Shown here in pieces: positions 27,132-36,276 of a stretch of DNA of 64,000 nt. Source of the DNA: Caenibius sp. WL (lineage in GTDB: Bacteria > Pseudomonadota > Alphaproteobacteria > Sphingomonadales > Sphingomonadaceae). Below the pieces are notes generated by a model that did no database searches, had not been told where the DNA came from, and was given only the letters and a program-made list of their open reading frames with translations. The DNA lies in assembly GCF_019803445.1 (NCBI RefSeq), contig NZ_CP081844.1:2740501-2804500 (forward strand), in the 5' to 3' direction. The first letter of the stretch is position 1, and each line of letters opens with the position of its first letter. Both the position numbers and the translations under genes were made by a program.

Positions 27132-28378
27132 AGCAAGAGCGCCAGTTGTTCCGGTCGCGGTGCGAAGCACGCACGCAAGTCCGCACTATCGGTCAGCTTG
27201 CCCGGCTGCCAGTCAAGCGTAACGATGAAGGGCAATAATTTTCTGACCGACGTGGTGAACTTCGCCAGATCGCCTAGTCTTAGCTTCCCCAGTCGCCGCA
27301 CCGAGACAATCCGCTCGACTGCGCGCGTTCCCAGACCCGGCACGCGCAGCAGCAGTTCTCGCGGAGCGCGATTGATGTCGACCGGAAAAATCTCTCGCCG
27401 TTGCAAGGCCCAGGCAAGCTTGGGATCGATCACAAGGTCGAGCATTCCATCACTCCCCCCCTCCATGATCTCGGCGCGCTCGAAGCCATAAAAGCGTAAC
27501 AGCCAGTCAGCCTGATAAAGCCGATGCTCACGCATCAGAGGCGGGCGCATCGGCGGCAGATCGCTACTCGCATCGGGAATCGGGCTGTAGGCGGAATAAT
27601 AGATGCGGCGGAGCCGGTATCCCGAATAAAGGTTTGTCGCCGCTTCCAGTATGTCGTCGTCACGCGCGGCATCTGCCCCGACGATCATCTGCGTGGATTG
27701 CCCTGCTGGTGCGAAGCGCGGCGGCTTCGCCCTGCCGATCAGTCGATTCTTCGCAGAAGCGACCGCGTCTGCTTCACCCACGCGCACCAAGGCCATCGTC
27801 TTACGGATCGTTTCAGGCTTTTTCTCAGGGGCGAAGTTTTGCAGTCCCGCCACGGTCGGCAGTTCGACATTGGTGGAGAGGCGATCGGCATAAAGCCCCG
27901 CGAGCGCGATCAGTCCGGGGTCCGCTCCCGCGATTGTCTTCAGATGGATGTAACCTTGAAAGCGATGTTCCTCACGCAGGCTGCGTGCGATCTCAACCAG
28001 TTGCTCCATCGTGTAATCTTCGGAACGAATGATGCCTGATGAGAGGAACAGCCCTTCGATATAATTGCGCTTATAGAAATCAAGCGTGAGGCGAATGACC
28101 TCTTCTGGGCTGAAGCGTGCGCGCTCGACATTGCTCGACGCGCGATTGATGCAGAAACGGCAATCGTAGATACAAAAGTTGGTAAGCAATATTTTCAGCA
28201 GCGATATGCACCGCCCATCGGGCGCATAGCTGTGACAGATGCCCATGCCCTCAGTCGATCCGATGCCCTTCGTGCTCACCGAATTACGCTTGACCGTACC
28301 CGACGATGCGCAGGAGGCATCATATTTCGCGGCATCTGCAAGAATCGCAAGCTTTTGAAGAATCGTCTTTCCTGTCAT
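27128..28378 (-). CDS. Putative DNA modification/repair radical SAM protein
   Basis: A 416-residue radical SAM enzyme of the TIGR03916 family, regularly found next to UdgX. The cluster motif is CIYDCRFC (Cys69, Cys73, Cys76), preceded by CISLLKILLTNF. The C-terminal part has a helix-hairpin-helix DNA-binding segment (DINRAPRELLLRVPGLGTRAVERIV), fitting work on DNA. The ATG at 28378 follows AGGGGAA, and a perfect LexA box sits 20-34 bp upstream. Its chemistry is not established in the literature known to me; with UdgX it forms an SOS-type repair operon. Confidence 0.9.
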   Translation of the reverse strand: MTGKTILQKLAILADAAKYDASCASSGTVKRNSVSTKGIGSTEGMGICHSYAPDGRCISLLKILLTNFCIYDCRFCINRASSNVERARFSPEEVIRLTLDFYKRNYIEGLFLSSGIIRSEDYTMEQLVEIARSLREEHRFQGYIHLKTIAGADPGLIALAGLYADRLSTNVELPTVAGLQNFAPEKKPETIRKTMALVRVGEADAVASAKNRLIGRAKPPRFAPAGQSTQMIVGADAARDDDILEAATNLYSGYRLRRIYYSAYSPIPDASSDLPPMRPPLMREHRLYQADWLLRFYGFERAEIMEGGSDGMLDLVIDPKLAWALQRREIFPVDINRAPRELLLRVPGLGTRAVERIVSVRRLGKLRLGDLAKFTTSVRKLLPFIVTLDWQPGKLTDSADLRACFAPRPEQLALLL

Positions 28379-28397
28379 TTCCCCTGCATAGCAGAAA

Positions 28398-28412
28398 GAA
28401 CAAAAAAGGAAC
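28398..28412 (-). promoter_or_regulatory. LexA (SOS) box
   Basis: On the minus strand the sequence is GTTC-CTTTTTT-GTTC, an exact match to the alphaproteobacterial LexA consensus GTTC-N7-GTTC. It ends 20 bp before the start of the radical SAM gene and would lie over or just after the promoter. Confidence 0.85.
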
Positions 28413-28546
28413 AAACTCAAATGATCCTTCAGCGCTCCTTGCAGAATTTATGCGGAAAACCGGGGCAATTGCCGTCCGTGGAAAATACTCTGCGTGCGAT
28501 AAAAACGCTCTGCCCGCGCCGTGCCTTTGCTATCGGATCCTCCCAC

Positions 28547-28596
28547 TCAGCCAGTACCGCCCTTTCCATCGACACGAAAAGGACGGTACTGGCTGA
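28547..28596. repeat. Long imperfect inverted repeat
   Basis: TCAGCCAGTACCG (28547-28559) pairs with CGGTACTGGCTGA (28584-28596); inside, CCTTTC can pair with GAAAAGG. It lacks a T-run, lies upstream of the repair operon promoter and does not adjoin a gene end on either strand. It could be a REP-like element or a protein site. Confidence 0.6.
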
Positions 28597-28720
28597 AGCG
28601 ATCACGTGAAGCACACAATCCCACGACGGCTTCCGACAAAGAGTGAAAATGCCGGAACGGATGAGCAGCTTGCAGGGCTTGGGCATGACACCCTCGCCCC
28701 ACGCCTCTCATCCCTTCCGA

Positions 28721-30838
28721 TTAAGTTCTCCCCGCCTCATCCTTCACCGCTGCACGGAACCGATGCAGCAGCGGTTCGGTATAGCCGTTGGGCTGTTCGA
28801 GCCCTTCGAAAATCAACGCCCGCGCGGCCTGGAACGCCATACTGTCATTCGGAGCGAGCGCCATCGGGCGATAGAGCGGATCGCCAGCATTCTGCTGATC
28901 CACTTTCTCCGCCATCTTGAGCAAGGCCGCTTCCACCGCAGGGGCATCCACCACCCCGTGCAGCAGCCAGTTGGCGATATGCTGCGAGGAAATGCGCAGC
29001 GTGGCACGATCTTCCATCAGGCCGATATCGTGAATGTCGGGCACTTTGGAACATCCCACGCCTTGATCGACCCAGCGCACGACGTAGCCCAGAATGCCTT
29101 GTGCGTTGTTTTCCAGTTCGTCACGGATTTCCTCGGCCGACCAGTTGACGCCATTGGCGACCGGAACGGTCAGGAGCTTGTCCAGCGGTGCCACCGGTTC
29201 CGCGCTGCGTTCCGCCTGCCGGGCGAAGACATCGACCAGATGATAATGAGTGGCATGCAGCGTGGCCGCCGTTGGGCTGGGCACCCACGCGGTGTTGGCC
29301 CCGCTCTGCGGATGGCCAATCTTCTGATCCAGCATATCGGCCATCCGATCCGGAGCGGCCCACATGCCCTTGCCGATCTGCGCCTTGCCCGAAAGGCCGC
29401 AGGCCAGCCCGATCTGGACGTTGCGATCTTCATAGGCCGCGATCCAGTCGCTGCTTTTCATCGCACCCTTGCGCAGCATCGGCCCGGCACGCATCGAGGT
29501 GTGCATCTCATCCCCCGTGCGGTCGAGGAAGCCTGTGTTGATGAACACGATGCGATCCTTCACTTGCGCGATGCAAGCTGCCAGATTGGCCGATGTACGC
29601 CGTTCTTCATCCATCACACCGACCTTGATCGTGTGCCGGGAGAGACCCAGCAGGTCTTCGATGGCATCGAACAGACGGTTGGTGAAGCCGGCTTCGTCCG
29701 GCCCGTGCATCTTGGGTTTGACGATGTAGATCGAACCGGCGCGGCTGTTGATCAGGCCCCCCTGCCGCTGAAGATCGTGCAGACCGATCAGACTGGTCAC
29801 GATCCCATCAAGAATGCCTTCGGGCGCTTCGCCGCCATCGGGCAACAGCACGGCGGGCGTGGTCATCAGATGGCCGACATTGCGGACGAACATCAGGCTG
29901 CGGCCGGGCAGGACCAGTTCCGACCCATCAAGCGCGATGTAGCGGCGATCCTGTTCCAGCCTGCGCGTCATGACGCGGCCATTCTTTTCGAACGAGGCTT
30001 CCAATTCGCCGCGCATGATGCCCAGCCAGTTGGCGTAGGCTTCCACCTTGTCCTGCGCATCCACGGCGGCGACGGAATCTTCCAGATCGGCAATCGTGGT
30101 CAGCGCTGATTCCAGCACGATATCCGCGATCCCCGCCGGATCGTCCTTGCCGATGGGATGGCTGCGGTCGATCACCAGTTCGATATGGAGACCATTGTGG
30201 CGCAGCAGCAGATTGTCACCTGCGCGCGCGATCAGGCATGCCGGATCAGCCAGTTGCGGCAATCCGTCATTCGTCCAGTCGGTCCAGCTTCCCGCGGCGA
30301 GAGGCACGGCCCGGTCGAGGAAATGCTTTGCCCAGGCGATCACCTGCGCGCCGCGCTGCGGATCGTAGCCCTTGCCCGCTGGCGCGCCAGGCACGGCGTC
30401 CGTGCCATAGAGTGCGTCATAGAGGCTACCCCAGCGCGCATTGGCGGCATTGAGCAGGAAGCGGGCATTGAGGATCGGCACGACAAGCTGCGGCCCGGCG
30501 CTGGTGGCGATTTCGGCATCGACCTTGTCCGGGGCAATGGCGAAGGGCGCAGGCTCATCTACCAGATAGCCGATCTCTTTCAGGAACGCCTGATAAACAT
30601 CCTGCGCAATCGGCTTGCCCGCGTGGGAGAGATGCCAGGCATCGATCTGGGCCTGAATATCGTCACGCTTTTTCAGCAGTGCGGCATTTTCAGGCCCGAA
30701 GCGCCGATATATGTCCGCCACGCCCTGCCAGAAGGCATCCGGATCGATACCGGTGCCGGGAATGGCCCGATCTTCCAGAAAGCTGGCGAGCGAAGCGGCG
30801 ACTTTCAGCCCCGCGCGATCGAGGTAGGTTTCCGTCAT
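28721..30838 (-). CDS. glcB: Malate synthase G
   Basis: A 705-residue protein of the single-chain malate synthase G type, slightly shorter than the usual 723. It condenses glyoxylate and acetyl-CoA to malate. Matching segments include [41 protein letters not shown] with the catalytic acidic residues, [21 protein letters not shown], and [16 protein letters not shown] 30838 was preferred because AGGA lies 9 bases before it; ATG 30844, overlapping the previous stop, is an alternative. It ends the glycolate operon, so glyoxylate made by GlcDEF passes straight to malate. Confidence 0.96.
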   Translation of the reverse strand: MTETYLDRAGLKVAASLASFLEDRAIPGTGIDPDAFWQGVADIYRRFGPENAALLKKRDDIQAQIDAWHLSHAGKPIAQDVYQAFLKEIGYLVDEPAPFAIAPDKVDAEIATSAGPQLVVPILNARFLLNAANARWGSLYDALYGTDAVPGAPAGKGYDPQRGAQVIAWAKHFLDRAVPLAAGSWTDWTNDGLPQLADPACLIARAGDNLLLRHNGLHIELVIDRSHPIGKDDPAGIADIVLESALTTIADLEDSVAAVDAQDKVEAYANWLGIMRGELEASFEKNGRVMTRRLEQDRRYIALDGSELVLPGRSLMFVRNVGHLMTTPAVLLPDGGEAPEGILDGIVTSLIGLHDLQRQGGLINSRAGSIYIVKPKMHGPDEAGFTNRLFDAIEDLLGLSRHTIKVGVMDEERRTSANLAACIAQVKDRIVFINTGFLDRTGDEMHTSMRAGPMLRKGAMKSSDWIAAYEDRNVQIGLACGLSGKAQIGKGMWAAPDRMADMLDQKIGHPQSGANTAWVPSPTAATLHATHYHLVDVFARQAERSAEPVAPLDKLLTVPVANGVNWSAEEIRDELENNAQGILGYVVRWVDQGVGCSKVPDIHDIGLMEDRATLRISSQHIANWLLHGVVDAPAVEAALLKMAEKVDQQNAGDPLYRPMALAPNDSMAFQAARALIFEGLEQPNGYTEPLLHRFRAAVKDEAGRT

Positions 30839-30843
30839 CGTCA

Positions 30844-31272
30844 TCAATCCTGCGCCTTGAGGCCCGCTGCCGCGATCCCAGCCAGCGCGCATGCTTCGTC
30901 ATTGTCGGACGTATCGCCGGTGATCCCCACCGCGCCCATGGGCATGCCGCCAGCGTCGACGACAATCACCCCGCCCGCCGCCGGGACCACGCCATGCGGT
31001 GCAATCGGTCCCAGCGATGCCACGAACGAGGGCCGTTCTGCCGCCATTTCGCCGATCTTGCGGCTGGATACGCCGAGGCCCAGCGCACCTCCCGCCTTTG
31101 CGCAGGCGATCTGCGGGCGCAGGGTCGATCCGCCATCCTGCCGCTGGAACGCGATCAGGTGGCCGCCCGCGTCCATCACCGCCACGGTCAGTGGCTTGAG
31201 ACCGAGTTCCTTCCCTTTCGCGAAGGCCGCGCCTATCAGCGTGTTGGCTTGCTCAAGCGAAATAGAGGTCAA
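30844..31272 (-). CDS. glcG: GlcG/HbpS-like heme-degrading-domain protein
   Basis: A 142-residue GlcG/DUF336 family protein: [19 protein letters not shown] near the middle, [39 protein letters not shown] at the end. It starts at TTG 31272, which overlaps the glcF stop (TTGA) and follows AAAGGAAA. GlcG sits in glycolate operons of many bacteria and HbpS relatives bind heme; its job in glycolate use is not established. Its place between glcF and glcB supports the name. Confidence 0.88.
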   Translation of the reverse strand: MTSISLEQANTLIGAAFAKGKELGLKPLTVAVMDAGGHLIAFQRQDGGSTLRPQIACAKAGGALGLGVSSRKIGEMAAERPSFVASLGPIAPHGVVPAAGGVIVVDAGGMPMGAVGITGDTSDNDEACALAGIAAAGLKAQD

Positions 31273-32579
31273 TGGGATTTCCTTTCGTTATGCTGTTCGA
31301 GCATGCGTGGCATCGGGCCGCCCGTGGCCCAGTCCAGCAATTCGATGGTATGGACAACCGGCGTTCCCGCCCGTTGCCCGATCTGTGTAGCGCAGCCGAT
31401 GTTGCCGGTGGCGATCACGTCCGCGTCCAGCTTTTCCAGATTGGCGATCTTGCGCGCGCCCAATTGCCCGGCCAGTTCAGGTTGGAGGATATTGTACGTT
31501 CCCGCCGAACCGCAGCACAAATGCGCTTCGGCGGGAGTGCGCACGTCATATCCGGCATTGGCCAGCAAACGCTTTGGCAGGTCGACGACTTTCTGCCCGT
31601 GCTGCAGCGAACAGGCCGCGTGATAGGCGACCCGCACATTCCGCCCATCGCCTGCGGGTATCTCCGCTTCGGCCAGAAATTCCGAAATATCCCTGGCCAG
31701 TGCGGCAACGCGCTGCGCCTTCTCCGCATAGGCGGGATCGTTGCGCAGCATGAACCCATAGTCCTTGATCGTCGTGCCACAGCCGGACGCGGTGATTACA
31801 ATAGCGTCCAACCCGCCGTCAGCGATCTCGCCCATCCAGGCATCAATATTGCGCCTTGCGGCGGCCAGACCCGCTTCTTCCTTGCCCAGATGGTGAACCA
31901 GCGCGCCGCAGCAGCCCTCCCCTTTGGCGAACACGACATCGTATCCGGCCCGGTTGATAATCCGTACGCTCGCATCGCGGATTTCGGGGCGCAGGACGGG
32001 CTCGGCGCATCCCTGAAGCAGCGCTACGCGCCCTTTTGCCGCCGAAACCGCTGATGGCGTTGCCGATGGCTTGGGCGGAAGTTGCGCCGGCGCAAGCGCC
32101 AGCATGGCGGAAATCGGCGGCATGCCCGTAATCCGTTCAGCCAGCGATGCGCCCGGACGGGCCAGCCGCGCCAGCATCAACGCCAGCCGGAACCGGCGCG
32201 AATAAGGCAGAACCTTTGCCAGCACCGAGCGAATAAACCTGTCGCGCCAAGGGCGGCGATAGCGCGCCTCGATATAGGCCCGCGCGTGGTCCACCAGATG
32301 CATGTAATTGACGCCGGAAGGGCACGTGGTCATGCAGGAAAGGCAGGAAAGGCAGCGATCGATATGCTTGACCGTATCGGCGGTAGGATCGCGCTGGTTT
32401 TCCAGCATGTCCTTGATCAGATAAATACGGCCGCGCGGCGAATCCAGTTCATCGCCCAGCAGGACATACGTCGGGCAGGTCGCCGTGCAGAAACCGCAGT
32501 GCACGCATTTGCGGATCACGGCTTCGGATGCCGCCATGGCCGGATCGGCCAACAGTTCGGGTGGAAAACCAGTCTGCAT
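31269..32579 (-). CDS. glcF: Glycolate oxidase iron-sulfur subunit
   Basis: A 436-residue protein with two N-terminal 4Fe-4S sites (CVHCGFCTATCP and CLSCLSCMTTCP) and two CCG-type cysteine-rich domains (GEGCCGALVHHLG and AHLCCGSAGTYN), the standard GlcF plan. It takes electrons from GlcD/GlcE flavins and hands them to the respiratory chain at the inner membrane. The start overlaps the glcE stop as TGATG. Confidence 0.96.
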   Translation of the reverse strand: MQTGFPPELLADPAMAASEAVIRKCVHCGFCTATCPTYVLLGDELDSPRGRIYLIKDMLENQRDPTADTVKHIDRCLSCLSCMTTCPSGVNYMHLVDHARAYIEARYRRPWRDRFIRSVLAKVLPYSRRFRLALMLARLARPGASLAERITGMPPISAMLALAPAQLPPKPSATPSAVSAAKGRVALLQGCAEPVLRPEIRDASVRIINRAGYDVVFAKGEGCCGALVHHLGKEEAGLAAARRNIDAWMGEIADGGLDAIVITASGCGTTIKDYGFMLRNDPAYAEKAQRVAALARDISEFLAEAEIPAGDGRNVRVAYHAACSLQHGQKVVDLPKRLLANAGYDVRTPAEAHLCCGSAGTYNILQPELAGQLGARKIANLEKLDADVIATGNIGCATQIGQRAGTPVVHTIELLDWATGGPMPRMLEQHNERKSH

Positions 32580-33736
32580 CAGAAGCGCCCCGTTTCAAAC
32601 AGGCCCACCGGATCGAAGGCCCGGCGAACCCGCTCCTCCAACGCAGCCACGCCGGGGGCAGGAGGATGAAAGGCAGGAACGATTGCCCGGTGCTCTTCGC
32701 TACCGCGTACGAGTACCGCATGGCCGCCCGCCTCCGCCACAGCCGTACGAAGGGCCGCAGGCTCTTCATCCGATACCAGCCAGATCAACCCTCCAGCCCA
32801 ATCGAGCAGGAATCGGCTCTGCTCCCGGCGCGGCGGCGTCAACACTTCGCACGCGCGGCTGGGTGGAACATGGATGCGCCAGAGCATTCCTTCTGTCCCC
32901 AAGGAGGCCAGCGTATGCAGATCGGTCCAGCGGGCGTCCGCTGCGCCTGCATCAGGAATTCGCACTGTTCCGAAATCGGCCAGCAACGGCCCCAACATCG
33001 CGCAGCGTGCGGCGACGGACGGGCCGAACCCCTGTATCCGCAACAGTGTCGCACTTTCACCGTTGTGCAGGGAAGCCGGAATATAGGCGGCAGCGGCCAC
33101 TTCGGCCTGTGATCCCATGGCCCGCGCCATGGCGGCAACTGCACGCTCCTCGTCCAGTCCGATCAGCATCCGTGTCGCGCTTTCGCGTGGGCGCGGCAGG
33201 ACTTTGATCGTCAGTTCAGTCATCGCGAACAGACGGCCCCAGCTTCCCACGGCGAGCTTGGGCAGATCGTAGCCCGTCACATTCTTCACGACTTTCGCTC
33301 CGGCCGCGAAAATCTCGCCCCGCCCGGACACGGCTCGAAAGCCCAGCAGATGATCGCGCGCCGCCGATGCGGAAATGCGCTGCGAACCTGAAACGCCCGC
33401 CGCCATCACTCCGCCGATTGTCGCCTGCCCCGACGATGCACCGTAGATGGGTCCGTGATCGAACGGCTCGAACGCCAGCATTTGTCCCGATGCTGCGACC
33501 AGTGCCTCAACCTCAGCCAGCAGCGTTCCGGGTTTTACCGTCAGAACCAGTTCCGCCGGATCGTAATCGACGATCCCGGCCAATCCCGCCATGGGCAATG
33601 CGCGGGCATCCACCGTGCGGCCGAATCCGGCCTTGCTGCCACCGCCCGTAATGGCCAGTTTCACGCTGCCGCGCAGAGCATCGGCAACCGCATCGGCGAC
33701 ATCGCTTTCACATGTGGGGACTACGCTGGCTGCCAT
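32579..33736 (-). CDS. glcE: Glycolate oxidase FAD-binding subunit
   Basis: A 385-residue FAD_binding_4 protein of the GlcE type: ELVLTVKPGTLLAEVEALVAASGQMLAFEPFDHGP, then GGVMAAGVSGSQRISASAARDHLLGFRAVSGRGEIFAAGAKVVKNVTGYDLPKLAVGSWG, which is the FAD-cradling region. GlcE lacks the full C-terminal domain of GlcD and pairs with it. It starts 2 bp after the glcD stop and overlaps glcF. Confidence 0.95.
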   Translation of the reverse strand: MAASVVPTCESDVADAVADALRGSVKLAITGGGSKAGFGRTVDARALPMAGLAGIVDYDPAELVLTVKPGTLLAEVEALVAASGQMLAFEPFDHGPIYGASSGQATIGGVMAAGVSGSQRISASAARDHLLGFRAVSGRGEIFAAGAKVVKNVTGYDLPKLAVGSWGRLFAMTELTIKVLPRPRESATRMLIGLDEERAVAAMARAMGSQAEVAAAAYIPASLHNGESATLLRIQGFGPSVAARCAMLGPLLADFGTVRIPDAGAADARWTDLHTLASLGTEGMLWRIHVPPSRACEVLTPPRREQSRFLLDWAGGLIWLVSDEEPAALRTAVAEAGGHAVLVRGSEEHRAIVPAFHPPAPGVAALEERVRRAFDPVGLFETGRF

Positions 33737-33738
33737 CG

Positions 33739-35232
33739 TCAGAACCGTGGGAGATCGGGAAACGGTACTTGTCCATGATGGACATGCATGCGGCCCAGTT
33801 CGGCGCAGCGATGGAGCTGCGGGAAGACCTTACCGGGGTTGAGCAGCAATTCGGGATCGAACGCGCATTTGACGCGCTGCTGCTGTTTGAGATCGGTATC
33901 GCTGAACATCACCGGCATCAGGTCCCGCTTTTCGACCCCCACACCGTGTTCGCCCGTCAATACGCCACCCACTGCCACGCACAGGCGCAGGATATCGTTG
34001 CCGAATTCTTCGGCCCGATGCAGTTCGCCCGGTTTGTTGGCATCGTAGAGGATCAAGGGGTGGAGATTGCCGTCGCCCGCGTGAAAGACGTTGGCGACTC
34101 CCAGGCCATACTTTTCGGACAGGGCCGCCATCTGTTCCAACACTTCGGGCAGACGGCGGCGCGGAATCGTGCCATCCATGCAGTAATAATCGGGCGCCAG
34201 CCGCCCAACTGCCGGGAACGCGGCCTTGCGGCCCGCCCAGAACGCCAGCCGTTCCTCCTCGCTGCGCGAGGTCCGGATGCTGACCGCTCCGTTGCGGCGG
34301 GCAACTGCTTCCACTTCGCCGAGAAGATGGCTGCATTCCGCTTCCGGTCCATCGAGTTCGACGATCAGCAAGGCCTCCACGTCCAGAGGATAGCCGACAT
34401 TCACGAAAGCTTCAGCGGCATGGATGGCAGGGCGATCCATCATCTCCATGCCGGCCGGGATAATCCCTTCGGCAATCGTGTCAGCCACGCATTGTCCCGC
34501 GCTTTCGACATCGGGAAAGCCAATCAGCAGGGCCCGCGCGGTCTGCGGCTTGGGCAATATCCGGACCGTCACTTCCGTCACCACCCCGAGCAACCCTTCG
34601 GATCCCACGATGACGCCGAGCAGATCGAGCCCGCCCGGATCGAGGTGCCGCCCGCCAATGCGGAGCACTTCCCCGTCCATCATCACGATTTCGCAACCAA
34701 GGACATTGTTGGTGGTCAGGCCATATTTCAGACAATGCACGCCGCCCGAATTTTCCGCGACGTTGCCGCCGATCGAACAGGCGATCTGGCTGGAAGGGTC
34801 AGGCGCATAGTAGAAACCGCGCTCTTCAACCGCGCGGGTAATCGCCAGATTGGTCACGCCCGGTTGAACGATGGCCAGCCGGTCATGGTAATCGATTTCC
34901 AGCACGCGCTTGAATTTCCCGAGACCGAGGAGCACCGCATCGGCCAGCGGCAGCGCCCCGCCCGACAGAGATGTGCCCGCGCCGCGTGGAACGACTTTCA
35001 CCTTGTTGGCATGACACCACGCCAGAATACGCGACACCTGCTCCGTCGTTTCCGGCAACACCACGACCATCGGCGGCTGGCGATAGGCAGTCAGCCCATC
35101 GGATTCATACGGGCGCAGGCTTTCCTCATCCGCGATCACGCCTTCGCCGGGAACAATGGCGCGCAAGGCCGCCACGATTTCAGCACGGCGGGACAGCGTT
35201 GCCTGATCGGGTTCCGGCATGGTTAGCGACAT
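33739..35232 (-). CDS. glcD: Glycolate oxidase subunit GlcD
   Basis: A 497-residue FAD-linked oxidase. The FAD_binding_4 domain holds VVPRGAGTSLSGGALP, SIGGNVAENSGGVHCLKYG and VGSEGLLGVVTEVTV; the FAD-oxidase_C domain ends with GVLTGEHGVGVEKRDLM and the DPELLLNPGKVFP block. It oxidises glycolate (or D-lactate-like 2-hydroxyacids) to the 2-oxo acid. ATG 35232 follows AGAGG by 5 bases; GTG 35238 is an alternative. First gene of the glcDEFGB operon, divergent from a LysR gene. Confidence 0.96.
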   Translation of the reverse strand: MSLTMPEPDQATLSRRAEIVAALRAIVPGEGVIADEESLRPYESDGLTAYRQPPMVVVLPETTEQVSRILAWCHANKVKVVPRGAGTSLSGGALPLADAVLLGLGKFKRVLEIDYHDRLAIVQPGVTNLAITRAVEERGFYYAPDPSSQIACSIGGNVAENSGGVHCLKYGLTTNNVLGCEIVMMDGEVLRIGGRHLDPGGLDLLGVIVGSEGLLGVVTEVTVRILPKPQTARALLIGFPDVESAGQCVADTIAEGIIPAGMEMMDRPAIHAAEAFVNVGYPLDVEALLIVELDGPEAECSHLLGEVEAVARRNGAVSIRTSRSEEERLAFWAGRKAAFPAVGRLAPDYYCMDGTIPRRRLPEVLEQMAALSEKYGLGVANVFHAGDGNLHPLILYDANKPGELHRAEEFGNDILRLCVAVGGVLTGEHGVGVEKRDLMPVMFSDTDLKQQQRVKCAFDPELLLNPGKVFPQLHRCAELGRMHVHHGQVPFPDLPRF

Positions 35233-35321
35233 GATCACCTCTCGGCAGCCAATCTATCTGCTTGGCTATTCCTCCGGAAGACGATAAAAATTCCAAATAC
35301 TTTTTCTTAAAAGGAAACAAT

Positions 35322-36218
35322 TTGAAAGATTCCGATTACGGCTTGTTTGCGCGCATTGTCGAAGCAGGTAGCCTGTCCGCTGCCGCCCGGGCGCTACAGA
35401 CCTCGCCCGCGATGGCATCCAAGCGGCTATCGCGGCTGGAACAGCGGCTAGGGGTCCGGCTTATTCATCGGACCACCCGCAAGCTCGTGCTGACTGCCCC
35501 GGGGGAGCGCTTCTATGAAGATGTGAAGCGAGTTCTCGGAGCCATCGATGAAGCCGAAGGCAGGCTCATCGGCATCCGCAGCGAACCCAGCGGCCCCTTG
35601 CGCGTATCGGCCCCCACCTCCTTCGGACGCTTGCATATCGCGCCTTCACTCAACCTGTTTCTTGAACGGTTTCCGTTGGTGGAACTGGAACTCGATCTGA
35701 CCGATGAAAACGTCGATCTCTATATGGACCGGGTCGATCTCGCGGTTCGCATCACTTCCGACATTCCCGGAAACGCCAGTGCCTGGCGCCTCGCGGCCAA
35801 CCATCGCATCCTGTGCGCCAGCCCCGATTATATCGCCCGCAATGGCGCACCTGCCGATTTCACCGAACTCCAGCGGCATCGCCTGATCGCGGCTGATGGG
35901 CAATGGCCTTGGCGGCTGGAAAATGGCCCCTTGCGGCGCGTTGTCGATGGGAAAAGCCACGTTCGCACGAACTCCAGCGAGATCGTCCGCGAACTGGCGA
36001 TTTGCGGTGTGGGTATCGCTTTGCGATCACTATGGGATATCGATTCCGCCTTGAAATCCGGTGCGCTGGTTCCTGTCCTTTCCGAATGGCAGGCACCTCC
36101 TGATCTCGCCATTTATGCGCTGCATCAGAAGACGCCCATACCTTCGGCTGCGGTCATGGCGTTCATCGATTTTCTGAAAGATATTCTCGACCCACCCCCA
36201 TGGGATCTGACTATCTGA
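35322..36218 (+). CDS. LysR-family regulator, likely of the glycolate operon
   Basis: A 298-residue LysR protein. The HTH is GLFARIVEAGSLSAAARALQTSPAMASKRLSRLEQRLGVRLIHRTTRKL, followed by a substrate-binding domain. TTG 35322 was chosen because AAGGA lies 6 bases before it and the length then fits the family; TTG 35262 would add 20 unlike residues. It is divergent from glcD across an 89-bp gap. LysR genes usually control the divergent neighbour, so glycolate or glyoxylate may be the effector. Enterobacterial glc operons use a GntR-type GlcC instead. Confidence 0.9.
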   Translation: MKDSDYGLFARIVEAGSLSAAARALQTSPAMASKRLSRLEQRLGVRLIHRTTRKLVLTAPGERFYEDVKRVLGAIDEAEGRLIGIRSEPSGPLRVSAPTSFGRLHIAPSLNLFLERFPLVELELDLTDENVDLYMDRVDLAVRITSDIPGNASAWRLAANHRILCASPDYIARNGAPADFTELQRHRLIAADGQWPWRLENGPLRRVVDGKSHVRTNSSEIVRELAICGVGIALRSLWDIDSALKSGALVPVLSEWQAPPDLAIYALHQKTPIPSAAVMAFIDFLKDILDPPPWDLTI

Positions 36219-36276
36219 CAATGTCGGAACGCGGGCCGGAAGATCATCATCCCTACGCACCATTCGGTGCGCGAAA

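Larger units (their letters stand above)
28379..28720. other. Intergenic region with LexA box and long hairpin
   Basis: The gap between the repair operon and malate synthase holds the LexA box and, at 28547-28596, a hairpin with a 13-bp perfect outer stem. The remainder shows no gene. On the minus strand the malate synthase operon ends just left of it. Confidence 0.6.

Noticed and set aside
28643-30109. A plus-strand reading of about 490 codons antisense to malate synthase
   Set aside because: The opposite strand encodes a full malate synthase G; the antisense frame has no domain features.
33712-35226. A plus-strand reading of about 500 codons antisense to glcD
   Set aside because: It is the mirror of a firmly identified gene in GC-rich DNA, is rich in His, Arg and Gln, and matches no domain.
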